In this document: positions 45,361 to 62,100 of the stretch, piece after piece
How the letters are laid out: each line of letters begins with the position of its first letter
How positions within the stretch are numbered: the first letter of the stretch is position 1
Assembly (NCBI GenBank): GCA_027922465.2
Contig: BQMF02000026.1
Coordinates: 1,550,001-1,614,000 of the forward strand
DNA: 64,000 bases
Origin: Turritopsis dohrnii
Taxonomy: Eukaryota > Cnidaria > Hydrozoa > Anthoathecata > Oceaniidae
Direction of reading: 5' to 3'
Program-made: the position numbers and the translations under genes
Notes under the pieces: model-generated
Told to the model about the DNA's origin: nothing
Seen by the model: the letters and a program-made list of their open reading frames with translations, nothing else
Databases searched by the model: none

Positions 45361-45765
45361 AGAAGTGACAAGGCCTCTTTGGGAGTTATTACACTTGGTG
45401 AACTGCGCATGCTTTCTTGTTACTCATCTTCATCTTCTATATCAAAACTGACTGTTTCCACGTTCAGCACTTCTTCAATACACTCATTTCGCAATTTTTC
45501 CCGCCATTCAATTTCACTTACATCAACTTCTTCCGATGTTGCAAAGGCATTATTTACCTCAACATATTCTTCAATAGAACAATTCTCTGATAGTTCATTG
45601 AATAATGTTTCAAACTCTTCATCAATCTCTTGTGGCTATGTAGTTATCGGTAGGTAAGCCACATTTTTCAAAACAATGCTTTATGGTGTCAGATGTAACT
45701 TTCTCTCCAAGCGGATTTAACCAAACCAATAACCTTTTAACCACGGTGCAGGAAATGGCTTAGAG
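45361..45765 (-). pseudogene. Tigger transposase, C-terminal end
   Basis: The minus-strand translation from 45750 reads VVKRLLVWLNPLGEKVTSDT, then IKHCFEKCGLPTDN, a short acidic spacer, FETLFNELSENCSIEEYVEV and WREKLRNECIEEVL. The sequence VT-x-T-IKHCF-x-KCG followed by an acidic half is the usual C-terminus of Tigger/jerky-type pogo transposases. One stop (TAG) and a frame change near 45640 are present. It is a fragment on the opposite strand to the Tigger remnant at 47.2 kb, so it is from a separate insertion. Confidence 0.6.
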
Positions 45766-45929
45766 ATCCCTGTTGAATATGTATTCAATGGCAACGAGAA
45801 AGCCCTTCGATGGGTAAAGAAAAACTTAAATAAAATTGATTCCGATGTAAGCAAAAGAGTTGGAAGATGCTTAAAATAGAAATTTAAATGTGTTATCTCA
45901 AACTTGTGGTTTTTTGTTTTGTTTTTCTA

Positions 45930-46088
45930 GCCTGTCCGCTAATGGGAGGTGTCTGCTATTAATGTCCGCTATTGTGAGGTTTTTCCATAAGGATTTTATA
46001 ATAATTTCATCCGGACTTCAACTTTTTGTCCGTTATTTGGAGATGTCCGCTATTCGGGATGTCCGCTAATTGGAGGTTTTATTGTACT
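45930..46088. repeat. TGTCCGCTA terminal-repeat cluster
   Basis: GTCCGCTAATGGGAGGTGTC, GTCCGCTATTGTGAGG, GTCCGTTATTTGGAG, GTCCGCTATTCGGGAT and GTCCGCTAATTGGAGG follow one another and end TTTTATTGTAC. This resembles the subterminal repeat zone of Tigger-like elements. A related block is at 49068-49185 in the same orientation. Confidence 0.6.
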
Positions 46089-47225
46089 TCAAATCTGGTA
46101 CACAAACATTTTAAACTTAGTTAGTATATTTAAAACAGATTCAAATGTCTGTAGTTTACAATATCAAATACCCGAAATCGGAAATTCTGAACCGATTATT
46201 TCCGAAAACGGCGAAAAACTAGATAGATAGATAAAATCGAACAATTTCCTTCTCTAAGGCGCGGGTATTGAATGAGTTATACTTTAAAGGAAGAAAGTGC
46301 TTCCGCTCCGGTTTTTGATTGTTTTGTCGAATTCCCAAAAGTTAAGTCCTGCATTCACAACGAAAAAGAATTTACATCAACTATGGAAGCATTCAGATTT
46401 CTTTTGGAAAGTCTTTTCCGTTCGTGTATGGAAGTAATCCCTAAGTGCTTGCACTGGAGACGAGACGATGATTCGCAGAGGAGTTTCCCTTCTTAACGCT
46501 ATTTTTCGGTCTTGAAGAACAGCTCTCGCAAAATGTGGCATTAAATGCTTGCGGCAAAAGTTGTATCCGACAAATATTTTTGATTTTCTCGTTATAAAAG
46601 ACTGAACTTGTTCTAAACCGTAAAGAACTGAACAGCACGCTTACAAGACTTAGTATATGCAGCAAGGTCGGTCCGAAACAATATTTACAATTGACTAATA
46701 TCTTACTCAGCTAAACATCCGGATGTCCCTGAGGATCCTGATGCACCCTCGCATCACATGTTACATTATCCTGATGCACCCTCCCATCATACCTTGAGTG
46801 TATTTAAATTCGCGAAATACTAATTTTCGCGCATCCGTAGGTGCGCGAATTTAAGTAATGCGCGAATATTTGTCCGCGCGAAAAGGTCAAATGGAAAAAT
46901 GAGGAGTCCATATTTTTTCTTTAGAAAGCGGCATAATTTTTTCATTTTGTCATCTCCCTCGGGGTTTTCTGTAATGGTCGGTATCACCACAAACTCTTTC
47001 ATCTTTTCAAACACCTTTTGGAGAGCGTCTTTTTTTGTAATCTGTAATGTAATTTGTAAACCGCCTTGTGGAAGGGGTGATCTTCTATATTTTGTTTCTC
47101 GCACCACAGCACTAAGTTTACCTCATAATCCATAATCCATAGCTCATAGATCCATAGTCCCCGAATCAACAGTACAAATCAAGTACAAAGAATTTTTATT
47201 GTAAAAAGATACCAAAAGGAGAAAA
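46089..47225. other. No assignable gene
   Basis: Several GCGCGAATTT and AAATTCGCGA repeats at 46805-46880. The minus frame at 46820-47107 (KKDALQKVFEKMKEF, LLIFPFDLFART) looks coding but I cannot name it. The frame at 46272-46496 has no motif. Confidence 0.3.
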
Positions 47226-48290
47226 CTGAAAAAGTGAAGATCTAGACTGTTTACTGAAACAACTTCGTAGTGCTAAACCATTGATTCCTGGAGAACTTGA
47301 CAAAAAAGTTATGAACATGGTTGAAAGCATACGAGCTTCGGGTCTTGCGGTAATATACAATGTAATAATTTCCATAGCAAAAGGCTTGCTCCAAACACAC
47401 GGTCGCACGTTGCTTAAAGAGAAAGGAGAATCAATTGAACTACACCAGTCGTGGGGACAATCTATTTTTCGAAGGTTGGGTGACGTGAAGCGACGAGCAA
47501 CAACAGCTTAGCAGCCTGTTGCCCCTGGATTAATTCAAGAAATTGGTTTTACCTTCCATTCAGCCATAGAGAAGAACATCAATGCATATCGAATTCCGCA
47601 CGATTTGGTAATCAACATTGATCAAACGCCATTGAAGTTTTACTTGACCCCAACTTCCACTCTTGCCAAGAAGGGAGATAAATTTGTTCCGGTTACTAAC
47701 AGCTCAGATTATCGTCAAATAACCTGTACTTTTGGAATGAGCACGTCAGGAGAATTTCTTCCGATTCAACTTATACATCATGGGAAGACAAAAAAAATGC
47801 CACCCAAGCTATACATACCCCGAAGGGTTTCAAGTCACACACACACCAAACCATTGGACTAATGAAGTAAAATGTTTAGAAATGGTTGACAAAATCATCT
47901 TGCCTTATGTTATCAAGAAAATAAACGAATTACGGAAAAATCAAGTGGTTGCTTGTCGCAGATGTATTCAAAGGACAGTGGACGGACGCAGTAAAGAAAA
48001 GAGTAAGCGAAGCGCACTTACGGCGAAGTACACATCAATGGGTCACGGAAGAAGTAAAGAAACAGATGCAAAGTGGAATAGAGCCAGAAGAAGTAAAATT
48101 CGATTCGAAATTGAGCATTTTAAAGGCACTTCATGCTAAATGGGTTACATCTTTCTACGACTACATGCAAAACCAGAAGTCCATTGTCACAAAAGGTTGG
48201 GATTGTGCCGGAATAACCAACTTTTTGAAACTTGATGCAGCATCTAAAAATGAAAACCCCTTCATGGAATTTGAAATAGTCGTTGAATAA
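47226..48290 (+). pseudogene. pogo/Tigger transposase, DDE core, broken
   Basis: The + frames join as follows: LDCLLKQLRSAKPLIPGELD, SWGQSIFRRLGDVKRRATTA, a TAG stop (47509-47511), then HDLVINIDQTPLKFYLTPTS with the first catalytic Asp, then ITCTFGMSTSGEFLPIQLIH, GFQVTHTPNHWTNEVK, and VADVFKGQWTD with the second Asp. The part with the third Asp is deleted. The frame resumes in the C-terminal region (EEVKFDSKLSILKALHAKWV, GWDCAGITNFLKLD). One stop, two frameshifts (about 47830 and 47955) and the internal deletion make it inactive. Related in kind, but not in position, to the remnants at 3.0-3.7 kb and 45.4 kb. Confidence 0.78.
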
Positions 48291-49067
48291 TGTAAATTCT
48301 ATGAGAATTGATAATAATTGCGTAACTAAAGTAATTTTACCTAAAATATCGAGCTATCCTTGAAAGGCGGTGGTTGTGAAAGGAGGGCCATTAATCGACG
48401 ACGTGTCGGATGATGACATCATTAGCATAGACTTATAGTTTTAAGTTTTCTATTGTACTACTTTCTCAAACAACCTTTGTTTCAAAGAAAGCGTGAACGA
48501 ACGGCGATTTTTTTGGCAAATAAAGAATTCACTGCACGTTACGGCAACTTTCTATTTTTGTAAGCTTACACCCTTGCGGAGGTACTGCATAAGTAACTGT
48601 TCTGCCTTGTTTTGGTAAAATAATAAAAAACCCTCTGCAATAGAGTTCACTTGAGAGTTCTTTCAGCATTTCACTTCGTTGCAAATGCACCCTGTCGCGG
48701 AGGGTTTTCTTCTATTTTTCTGCAGAATAGCTATTTTCAGAAAACCCTCGACCGACTGTTTCTGTACTCTGAATCATACACATTGTAATGTATGATAGCC
48801 AAACGAAATGTAAATGTAACTAATAAATGTGAGGTACTCTAAAAGGCTCTTCAGCGAATGATGAGCAGTTTTAGGTTTCCTAAAAAACTGCCTTTGTCGG
48901 GATATTTAAAGTAAGGTTTTAAATCAAACAAAAACATTATTTTTACAAAAGTCCTTAAATTCCAAAATTTTCGGATAATGTAGGACAACAGAACTCGTGT
49001 CGTTTGCAATAACTTAACAACAAATTTCAACCTCTTTGTTACTTGAATATAGTGAAACAATTCTTTC
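48291..49067. other. Noncoding stretch
   Basis: Contains GGAGGGTTTTCT and AGAAAACCCTC pieces around 48600-48750. No supported gene. Confidence 0.35.
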
Positions 49068-49185
49068 CGGTCCCGATAGTGTTCGCTATATAGAGAGTTT
49101 AGATTTCATCCGTTCCCGAGAAAACTGTCCGCTGTGGAGAGGTGTCCGCTATACAGGATGTCCGCTATAAGGAGGTTTCAATGTA
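49068..49185. repeat. Second TGTCCGCTA terminal-repeat block
   Basis: GTTCGCTATATAGAGAG, GTCCGCTGTGGAGAGG, GTCCGCTATACAGGAT and GTCCGCTATAAGGAGG in a row, ending TTTCAATGTAC. It matches the organisation of 45930-46088 in the same orientation. Confidence 0.6.
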
Positions 49186-49730
49186 CTTACACAGAATAGG
49201 TATTTCAGTAGATCGAAGAATAATCGGAAAGCGATGGAGGGTGTTTAAGAAAAAACATACACTTCATTTATTTTCTGCGACACAGAAACGTACACGTGAG
49301 GTGAACTCAACCTTTTAATCAACTTTATTTTAGTTTTCCTTTCATGTCGCCACAAACGACGAGTAGCGGAATAAGTTACTACAGGGAATTATCGAATCAG
49401 ATGTTTTCAGCTAATCAATCAAAAGTTCAAAAAAAAGCATATGTTTCTTCCCATGCCAGAGTTCTGTGCATTCAACGCAACGTATCGCCACCACAGTACA
49501 TAACGAATTTCAACATCCGCAGTAAACTAAAGGACTGATATGATATACGATTGATCACAATGGCATTTATTTTAAAAAATATTATATCTATGCTTGCAAA
49601 AACACACACACTTTACGATGTACGTCATGTCTGGAACATATAAAAATATTTCCCATTAACATCTGTTTCATTGTTTTCATTCATTAGGCAGGATGGTGTA
49701 TCAAGGAAAAAACAAAAAATACTGCTACTA
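49186..49730. other. Noncoding stretch, nothing recognised
   Basis: No supported gene or repeat was found. Confidence 0.35.
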
Positions 49731-50480
49731 CGGAAGCCCATAGGGGACATGGACAATTCTACTCCTGTTACTTTCGTAACTGAAGTCATCCAACGCATTT
49801 CGAATAATTTCACTTCACTTATGTTTCTAAGTGAAGCCATCCAACTGCGTTCTTTGTTGGACGACTTGTGTTTGTTGAAGTGAAGTCGTCCAACGCAATA
49901 TTGAAACTGTTGGACGACTTGTGTTCAAAATGTTCTACCTGCGGGATAATTAATAAATGTTCTGTAAAATACTCTGGTACTAGAATGAGTGTAATGATGG
50001 CAAAACCAATGCCAGGATCGAATGCGGAGGTAAGAAAGTTGTTCATATGTTTTGTTTCTTTGTCCCCTAATACGAATTTAAAGCACACTTGATCAGTTTG
50101 AAATAAATAAAGGTCTTTAAATGAAAAAGCCAGAGAAATTGGTAACAATTGTTTACCACTTACTCCGAAGAGCTGCCATTATATTAGTCATTAGTCATAG
50201 TTAGTTATATTAGTCATGTAACGTGCAATAATGTCGATATTTCGCAGAATATCCATGAAATTGTCCCGCAGGAGAACTTGGCGTTCGCAGAAGTCGTCCA
50301 ACAGTTTCAATATTGCGTTGGACGACTTCACTTCAACAAACACAAGTCGTCCAGCAAAGAATGCAGTTGGTTGGCTTCACTTAGAAACATAAGTGAAGTG
50401 AAATTATTCGAAATGCGTTGGATGACTTCAGTTACGAAAGTAACAGGAGTAGAATTGTCCATGTCCCCTATGGGCTTCCG
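49731..50480. mobile_element. Hairpin element with 190-bp inverted arms
   Basis: The left arm 49731-49920 and right arm 50291-50480 are near-perfect inverse copies. Both contain CGGAAGCCCATAGGGGACAT, GTTACTTTCGTAACTGAAGT and GTTGGACGACTT in repeated form, with only scattered mismatches. The arms enclose a 370-bp spacer without a convincing gene. TA occurs on both outer edges. Within each arm GTTGGACGACTT or AAGTCGTCCAAC recurs in both orientations. It is a foldback-type MITE. A transcript would fold into a 190-bp duplex. Confidence 0.9.
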
Positions 50481-51412
50481 TATGCTACTAACACCTTATA
50501 ACTTGATATTGAACAAGTCATTTCTAAACGAGGTGGGTACAGCTAAATTTTCTAACCGGCATTGTCAGTCTAGGTTAGTAAATAAGCTTCATTTCTGAAA
50601 TTTATGAGGAGTTACTGAAATGAATTGATATTTTTATCTTTAAAAGGATTCAATCTGAATGCATGAACAGTTTCATGATACAGTAATTATTCGATTAAGC
50701 GCTGAATGTCCAACTAAGAGGTTGTTTATATGGCAGCCGAGCCAGCTAGTTTGCAGGGCTAGCCCTTTAGCCGAGATCTAATTTAAAAGGAATTAAAAGT
50801 GTTGTTGATATGGACAGGAGGGCTGGTTCGCTTGCCGATATCTCGACTATTTCAATCGGCTACAATCGGCCTGAAAAAAATCCAATTTTAACAATCACAG
50901 GCGAGCCAGCCGGCAAACGTGCTAGCCTCGTTGCAAACACACAGATTTTGATTGGCTTAAGATTCCCTAATCTTTCTTTCTGACGCTTAAATTTTCCTGC
51001 TTGACTTGCACGAAAAAGCAGTCAGCCCGTTTGCAGGGCCAACCACTTCAAAAATGCAAAGGAAATTTCCAGCCCGGCGAAAAGGCAAGCCCTGCAGGCG
51101 ACCCTTTGATAATTACTGGGACCTTCACCCTTCACTTTCAAATGCTTCCAAAAACATAAAGTGAAAATGTCTGGTCTCAAATAACACTAACAGTAAGTTC
51201 CATCCCTGTGTTCATAGAAATGCTCTTTCCCTATTTCTATGCTGTGTTTAACTCTATGATTATAAAACTTCGGAGTATGTGCTGATGATACGATCAAATT
51301 AACTAAATAAATGGTTTCTTTCTGAAAGTTTGAATGCACAATCAAATGGTGGTTAGTTTAGGGACGATTATACAGGATGCTTTTAAGGTCATCTTGCAAG
51401 TATTAACACTCC
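50481..51412. other. Noncoding stretch, GC-richer patch
   Basis: 50730-51110 holds repeated GAGCCAGC, GGCTAGC and CAGGGC(T/C)A words on both strands, richer in G+C than the surroundings. It may be an old MITE, but clear termini were not found. Confidence 0.35.
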
Positions 51413-51692
51413 AAAACAGCGATTAGTGGTTAATATCTTTGAGTGCGACGGCTGCGGCCCGTGCTCGAGTCCAGTCATGTCGTATCTCGATACTCCACTC
51501 TGATGCGCTTCAAAAGCAGCGTGTCAGGCCATTAGGAGCCGTCGACTGACTGCACACTGTCTTTCGGGCAAATTAGAGCAATGTTATACGTATCTCTGGC
51601 GATAAGTCAACAACTAATCGTTGCAAATTGGCAGGCGGAAGAACCAATCATTACGGATGGAACTAAAAACTCCCGGTTACTTACTTACTTAC
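51413..51692 (+). mobile_element. tRNA-derived SINE, near full length
   Basis: The head has an A-box-like GATTAGTGGTTAA (51421-51433) and a B-box-like GTGCTCGAGTCC (51461-51472) at tRNA-like spacing. The body runs through CTTTCGGGCAAATTAGAGCA and TCTCTGGCGATAAGTCAAC to CTCCCGGTTACTTACTTACT. The (ACTT)n tail and shared 3' half link it to the copies at 11931, 30440 and 40286. RNA polymerase III would transcribe it from the internal boxes, and a LINE would have to supply its reverse transcription. Confidence 0.78.
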
Positions 51693-56165
<4,473 letters not shown>

Positions 56166-59100
56166 TTTTTTTTTCACTGTCCAAACCTAGACCAATTTTT
56201 GTCGATGGGAAATAGCCACTCAAATCATTAATGTTCCCAACTTACATTCTTTTTATGATTTAACAGTCTAAACTCACACTATATTCATTGTATACAAGTA
56301 CTTTGCTTGAAAGGACTCTAAAAGTGTAAAATATAAGCTCTAGTGAAAGGAATAATTAACATATGGCTAAATCGCAGATGCCAAGGTAGAAATGTTGTTT
56401 CATGTGAGTCTTATGCAACGTTCTTACGCTTTCCGTAGTTGTTTTAAAAATGGAAGCGAAGAAGCACGCGTAGATCTGAGAAAATTTCTTGGTTGAATAT
56501 ATGGATATAGAAGAGGTTATACGGCTGTCAAACTTAAAAGAATCAAGAACATTTATGATCCAAACTGATAATCTACATGAAACTAATACTCTTAGTAGTT
56601 ATTCGTGATAAATAAGCAGTTTTTGATGCTTCAAATCAGATATGAACGACTACAAAAACGGTATGCTTACATCGATTTAAAAAAATGCGTAAGGTTTCTA
56701 CTAGTCTTTTTCTAAATATAATACAATTTTCTATTTCATGTTCCTAGGTAAGCTATCCTGTTTTTATAAAGCTCTGGAATCTTGAAGCACAGCTCATCTT
56801 CCTCATCAGCTTATACCCATTTTATTAATCAATAGATGACCACTTTTTTTATTGACTAGTCGAATTTAAAATATTGTATGATTCTAAAATTTGTATACTA
56901 TCAAGCTGACGATAAAAAGGAAACACAGATATTTTTATTATTTCGCAAGGCCAAGTAAAAGTTTTTATTATGAAGTTCAGGTACAAACAACATAAAGATT
57001 TTCATACTGTATAGTTTTAAAAGGAGTATTTTGAAACGTCCACGGAAGAGTGTTCTCTAATGGATTTTTAAACTGACGGTGTCCTTTTTTAAGCTTGATC
57101 TCCGGCAAAATTTTTCAAAGTCTCTTAACTTTTATGATGCTCTCGGGAATGTAATTAAATGAATTCGAAGTTATTACTATTTACGCCACAGATTTTCCAT
57201 TCAAAACTTAATGTGACAAAGTTTTCATTACTTAATTACTTTTGAAGATGCTTTAGGGAATATAACTATGAATAAAAAACTTTTTGAAAAAATCTCTAAA
57301 TGATGCAAAACAGTGCAGTTTATATGAAATAACAAATATTACTTCTTTCACAGCTACAAGATAAACTGTAAAACACAAAGAACATCATACCACATTATGG
57401 ATATTGTTTTAAACCGTGAACAAACATTCACCTTTTAAAGCACAGATTATTCTTAACGCGATAATATTTTAATTAGTTAATTGCTTCTTGAAGATGCTTT
57501 AGGGAGTGCAACTTCGAATGGAAATCTTTTTAAAAAAAATCTCTAAATTGATGCAAGACTGAAGTTTTATATGAAACAACAAAGTTTAATAGTTATCGTA
57601 GCTAAAAGGTAAAATGTAAAATACTGCAAACATCATTCCGCATTATGCATAAGCGTGAACTAGCACTCATTTCTTTCTGAAAAGGCTCCAGAAAGTCTTA
57701 CAGTCATCCGCAGGAATACTTCTGCCCGATAGGTCATCTTGTTTGTTTTTTTTTTCACTGTCCAAACCTAGACCAGTTTTTGTCGATGGGAAATAGCCAC
57801 TCAAATCATTAATGTTCCCAACTTACATTCTTTTTATGATTTAACAGTCTAAACTCACACTATATTCATTGTATACAAGTACTTTGCTTGAAAAGACTCT
57901 AAAAGTGTAAAATATAAGCTCTAGTGAAAGGAATAATTAACATATGGCTAAATCGCAGATGCCAAGGTAGAAATGTTGTTAGAAGAGGTTGTAGTACGGC
58001 TGTAAAACTTAAAAGAATCAAGAACATTTATGATCCAAGCTGATAATCTACGTGAAACTAATATTCTTAGTAGTCATTCTTGACAAATAAGCAGTTCTTG
58101 ATGCTTTAAAACAGATATGAACGACTACCAATAGGGTATGTTTATATCGATTTAATGCGTAAGGTTTCTATTATTCTTTCTAAATGTAATACAATTTTTT
58201 AATTAATGTTCCTAGATAAGCTACCCTGTTTTTATAAAGTTCTGGAATCTTGAAGCACAGCTTATCTTCCTCATCAGCTTATACCCATTTTATTAATCAA
58301 TAGATGACCACTTTCTTAATTGACTAGTCGAATTTAAAATATTGTATGATTCTAAAATTTGTATACTATCAAGCTGACGATAAAAAGGAAACACAGATAT
58401 TTTTATTATTTCGCAAGGCCAAGTAAAAGTTTTTATTATGAAGTTCAGGTACAAACAACATAAAGATTTTCATACTGTATAGTTTTAAAAGGAGTATTTT
58501 GAAACGTCCACGGAAGAGTGTTCTCTAATGGATTTTTAAACTGACGGTGTTCCTTTTTAAGCTTGATCTCCGGCAAAATTTTTCAAAGTCTCTTAACTTT
58601 TATGATGCTCTCGGGAATGTAATTAAATGAATTCGAAGTTTAAGCACAGACTTTTTTTGACGCGAAAAACTTTTTATTACTTAACAAGAGCCAGATGGCG
58701 CAAAACGGTAGCAGCAATTTTACTTAAAGTTATGAAAAGTTACTACAAAGTTCTTTGAGGCTTGTGTTTTTTTATATTTCACTGGTGGAAAACAGGCATA
58801 AACGATAAATTTGTTAAAATTATTAGTTAGTGTAAAAAGGGTCTAATCATAAACCAACAGAAATTAATTTATTAAAGACAAAAGAATTATACATGCTTGA
58901 TATGAGCTGTATATGATTTTTTTATAAGAAAATTTTTTGTAAGACTATGTGTAGAAAAAAAACACGCATTTCGAAAAAAAAAATATGTTTTTAATTATAT
59001 TTTCATGAAACCAAAAATGAATTCAAACAAATAACTGCCTTTTCGAACTAGATCTTTGAAAGCCTTAATACAGAAACATATAGTGTATAGTTAGCTAACA

Positions 59101-62100
59101 ACTGAGGTAATATGAAATTTTGAACTGATAAGCTTTACCGTCAAGAAAAGCAAAATATCAAGTATTTTCAGTTAGCGTAATGAACTAAAAGTCCTATTTT
59201 TATGTAGGGCTATTTGATAAGAATTCATTCTTTCATGGATTAAGCTACAAAATATCAGATTATGTACTTTTGAAACAAAACGCAATCTACTTTTAAATGT
59301 TTGTTGCAGAAAAGCTTCCAAAATTCGAAGGCTGCGTTCCTTCATTGAAACTTACATTGCGTTATTAGTAGAGTCTCGCAGACTCTAAATCACAGACTAA
59401 TTGCCATTTCGGCCGGAGTAGGAGGAGGAAAAGTAGGAGTAGGAGTCCGCGGGTGTTTTAATACGGTATTCGCTATCGCTACTACCGTAATTACTTCTTG
59501 AAGATTCTTTAGGGAATACAACTTTGAATTAAAATCTTTTTCAAAAAATCTCTGAATTATAGCAAGACTGAAGTTTTATATGAGACAACAAAGTTTAATT
59601 GTTATCGTTGTTAAAAGGTAAAATGTAAAATACCACAACATCATTCTGCATTATGCATATCTTTTTAAAGCGTGAACTAATATCAGTTCTTTCTGAAATC
59701 TTTCTAGAAAGCCTTCCAGTCATCTGCAGGAATACTTCTGCCCGGTAGGGCATCTTGTTTTTGTTTTTTTTTTTTCACTGTCCAAACCTAGACCAATTTT
59801 TGTCGATGGGAAATAGCCACTCAAATCATTAATGTTCCGAACTTACATTCTTTTTAAGATTTAACAGTCTAAACTCACTCTATATTCATTGTATACAAGT
59901 ACTTTGCTTGAAAAGACTCTAAAGGTGTATAATATAAGCTCTACTGAAAGGAATAGTTGACATATGGCTAAATCGCAGATGCCAGGTAGAAATGTTGTTT
60001 CACGTGAGTCTTACGGAACGTTCTTATGTTTTCCGTAGTTGTTTTAAAAATGGAAGCGAAGAAGCACGCGTAGATCTGAGAAAATTTCTTGGTTGAATAT
60101 ATGGATATAGAAGAGGTTATACGGCTGTCAAACTTAAAAGAATCAAGAATATTTATGATCCAAACTGATAATCTACGTGGAACTAATATTCGTAGTAGTC
60201 ATTCTTGATAAATAAGCAGTTCTTGATGCTTCAAAACAGATATGAACGACTACCAATAGGGTATGTTTATATCGATTTAATGCGTAAGGTTTCTATTAGT
60301 CTTTCTAAATATAATACAATTTTTTAATTCATGTTCCTAGATAAGCTACGCTGTTTTTTTAAGCTCTGGAATGATGAAGCACATCAACTTCTACCTATTT
60401 TATTTATCATTTGATGACCACTTTTTTAATTGACTAGTCGAATTTAAAATATTGTATGATTCTAAAATTTGTATATTATCAAGCTGACGATTAATAGGAA
60501 ACACAGATATTTTTATTATTTCGCATGGCCAAGTAAAAGTTTTTATTATGAAGTTCAGGTACAAACAACATAAAGATTTTCATACTGTATAGTTTTAAAA
60601 GGAGTATTTTGAAACGTCCACGGAAGAGTGTTCTCTAATGGATTTTTAAACTGACGGTGTTCCTTTTTAAGCTTGATCTCCGGCAAAATTTTTCAAAGTC
60701 TCTTAACTTTTATGATGCTCTCGGGAATGTAATTAAATGAATTCGAAGTTATTACTTCTTAAGCACAGACTTTTCTTGACGCGACAAACTTTTTATTACT
60801 TAATTACTTCTTGAAGATTCTTTAGGGAATACAACTTAGAATTAAAATCTTTTTTAAAAAATCTCTAAATTGAAGCAAGACTGAAGTTTTATATGAGACA
60901 ACAAAGTTTAATTGTTATCGTTGTTAAAAGGTAAAATGTAAAATACTGCAAACATCATTCTGCATCATGCATATCGTTTTAAAGCGTGAACTAACATTCA
61001 TTTCTTTCTGAAAAGCCTCCAGAAAGTCTTTCAGTCATCTGCAGGAATACTTCTGCCCGGTAGGGCATCTTGTTCGTTTTTTTTTTTTTCACTGTCCAAA
61101 CCTAGACCAATTTTTGTCGATGGGAAATAGCCACTCAAATCATTAATGTTCCCAACTTACATTCTTTTTATGATTTAACAGTCTAAACTCACACTATATT
61201 CATTGTATACAAGTACTTTGCTTGAAAAGACTCTAAAAGTGTAAAATATAAGCTCTAGTGAAAGGAATAATTAACATATGGCTAAATCGCAGATGCCAGG
61301 TAGAAATGTTGTTTCATGTGAGTCTTATGCAACGTTCTAACGTTTTCCGTAGTTGTTTTAAAAATGAAAGCGAAGAAGCATGCGTAGATCTCTGAAAGTT
61401 TCTTTGTTGAATATATGGATATAGAAGAGGTTGTAGTACGGCTGTAAAACTTAAAAGAATCAAGAACAGTTATGATCCAAGGTGATAATCTACGTGAAAC
61501 TAATACTCTTAGTAGTCATTCTTGATAAATAAGCAGTTCTCGATGCTTCAAATCAGATATGAACGACTACCAATAGGGTATGTTTATATCGATTTAATGC
61601 GTAAGGTTTCTATTAGTCTTTCTAAATGTAATACAATTTTTTAATTCATGTTCCTAGATAAGCTACCCTGTTTTTATAAAGCTCTGGAATCTTGAAGCAC
61701 AGCTTATCTTCCTCATCAGCTTATACTCATTTTATTAATCAATAGATGACCACTTTTTTAATTGACTAGTCGAATTTAAGATATTGTATGGTTCTAAAAT
61801 TTATATACTATCAAGCTGACGATGAAAAGGAAACACAGATATTTTTATTATTTCGCAAGGCCAAGTAAAAGTTTTTATTATGAAGTTCAGGTACAAACAA
61901 CATAAAGATTTTCATACTGTATAGTTTTAAAAGGAGTATTTTGAAACGTCCACGGAAGAGTGTTCTCTAATGGATTTTTAAACTGACGGTGTTCCATTTT
62001 AAGCTTGATCTCCGGCAAAATTTTTCAAAGTCTCTTAACGTTTATGATGCTCTCGGGAATGTAGTTAAACGAATTCGAAGTTATTACTTTTTAAGCACAG

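Noticed and set aside
46820..47107. 95-codon minus frame (KKDALQKVFEKMKEF)
   Set aside because: It is coding-like, but I cannot match it to a family or connect it to exons.
49671..50598. Several frames across the hairpin element
   Set aside because: They are mirror translations of the two inverted arms and do not look like proteins.
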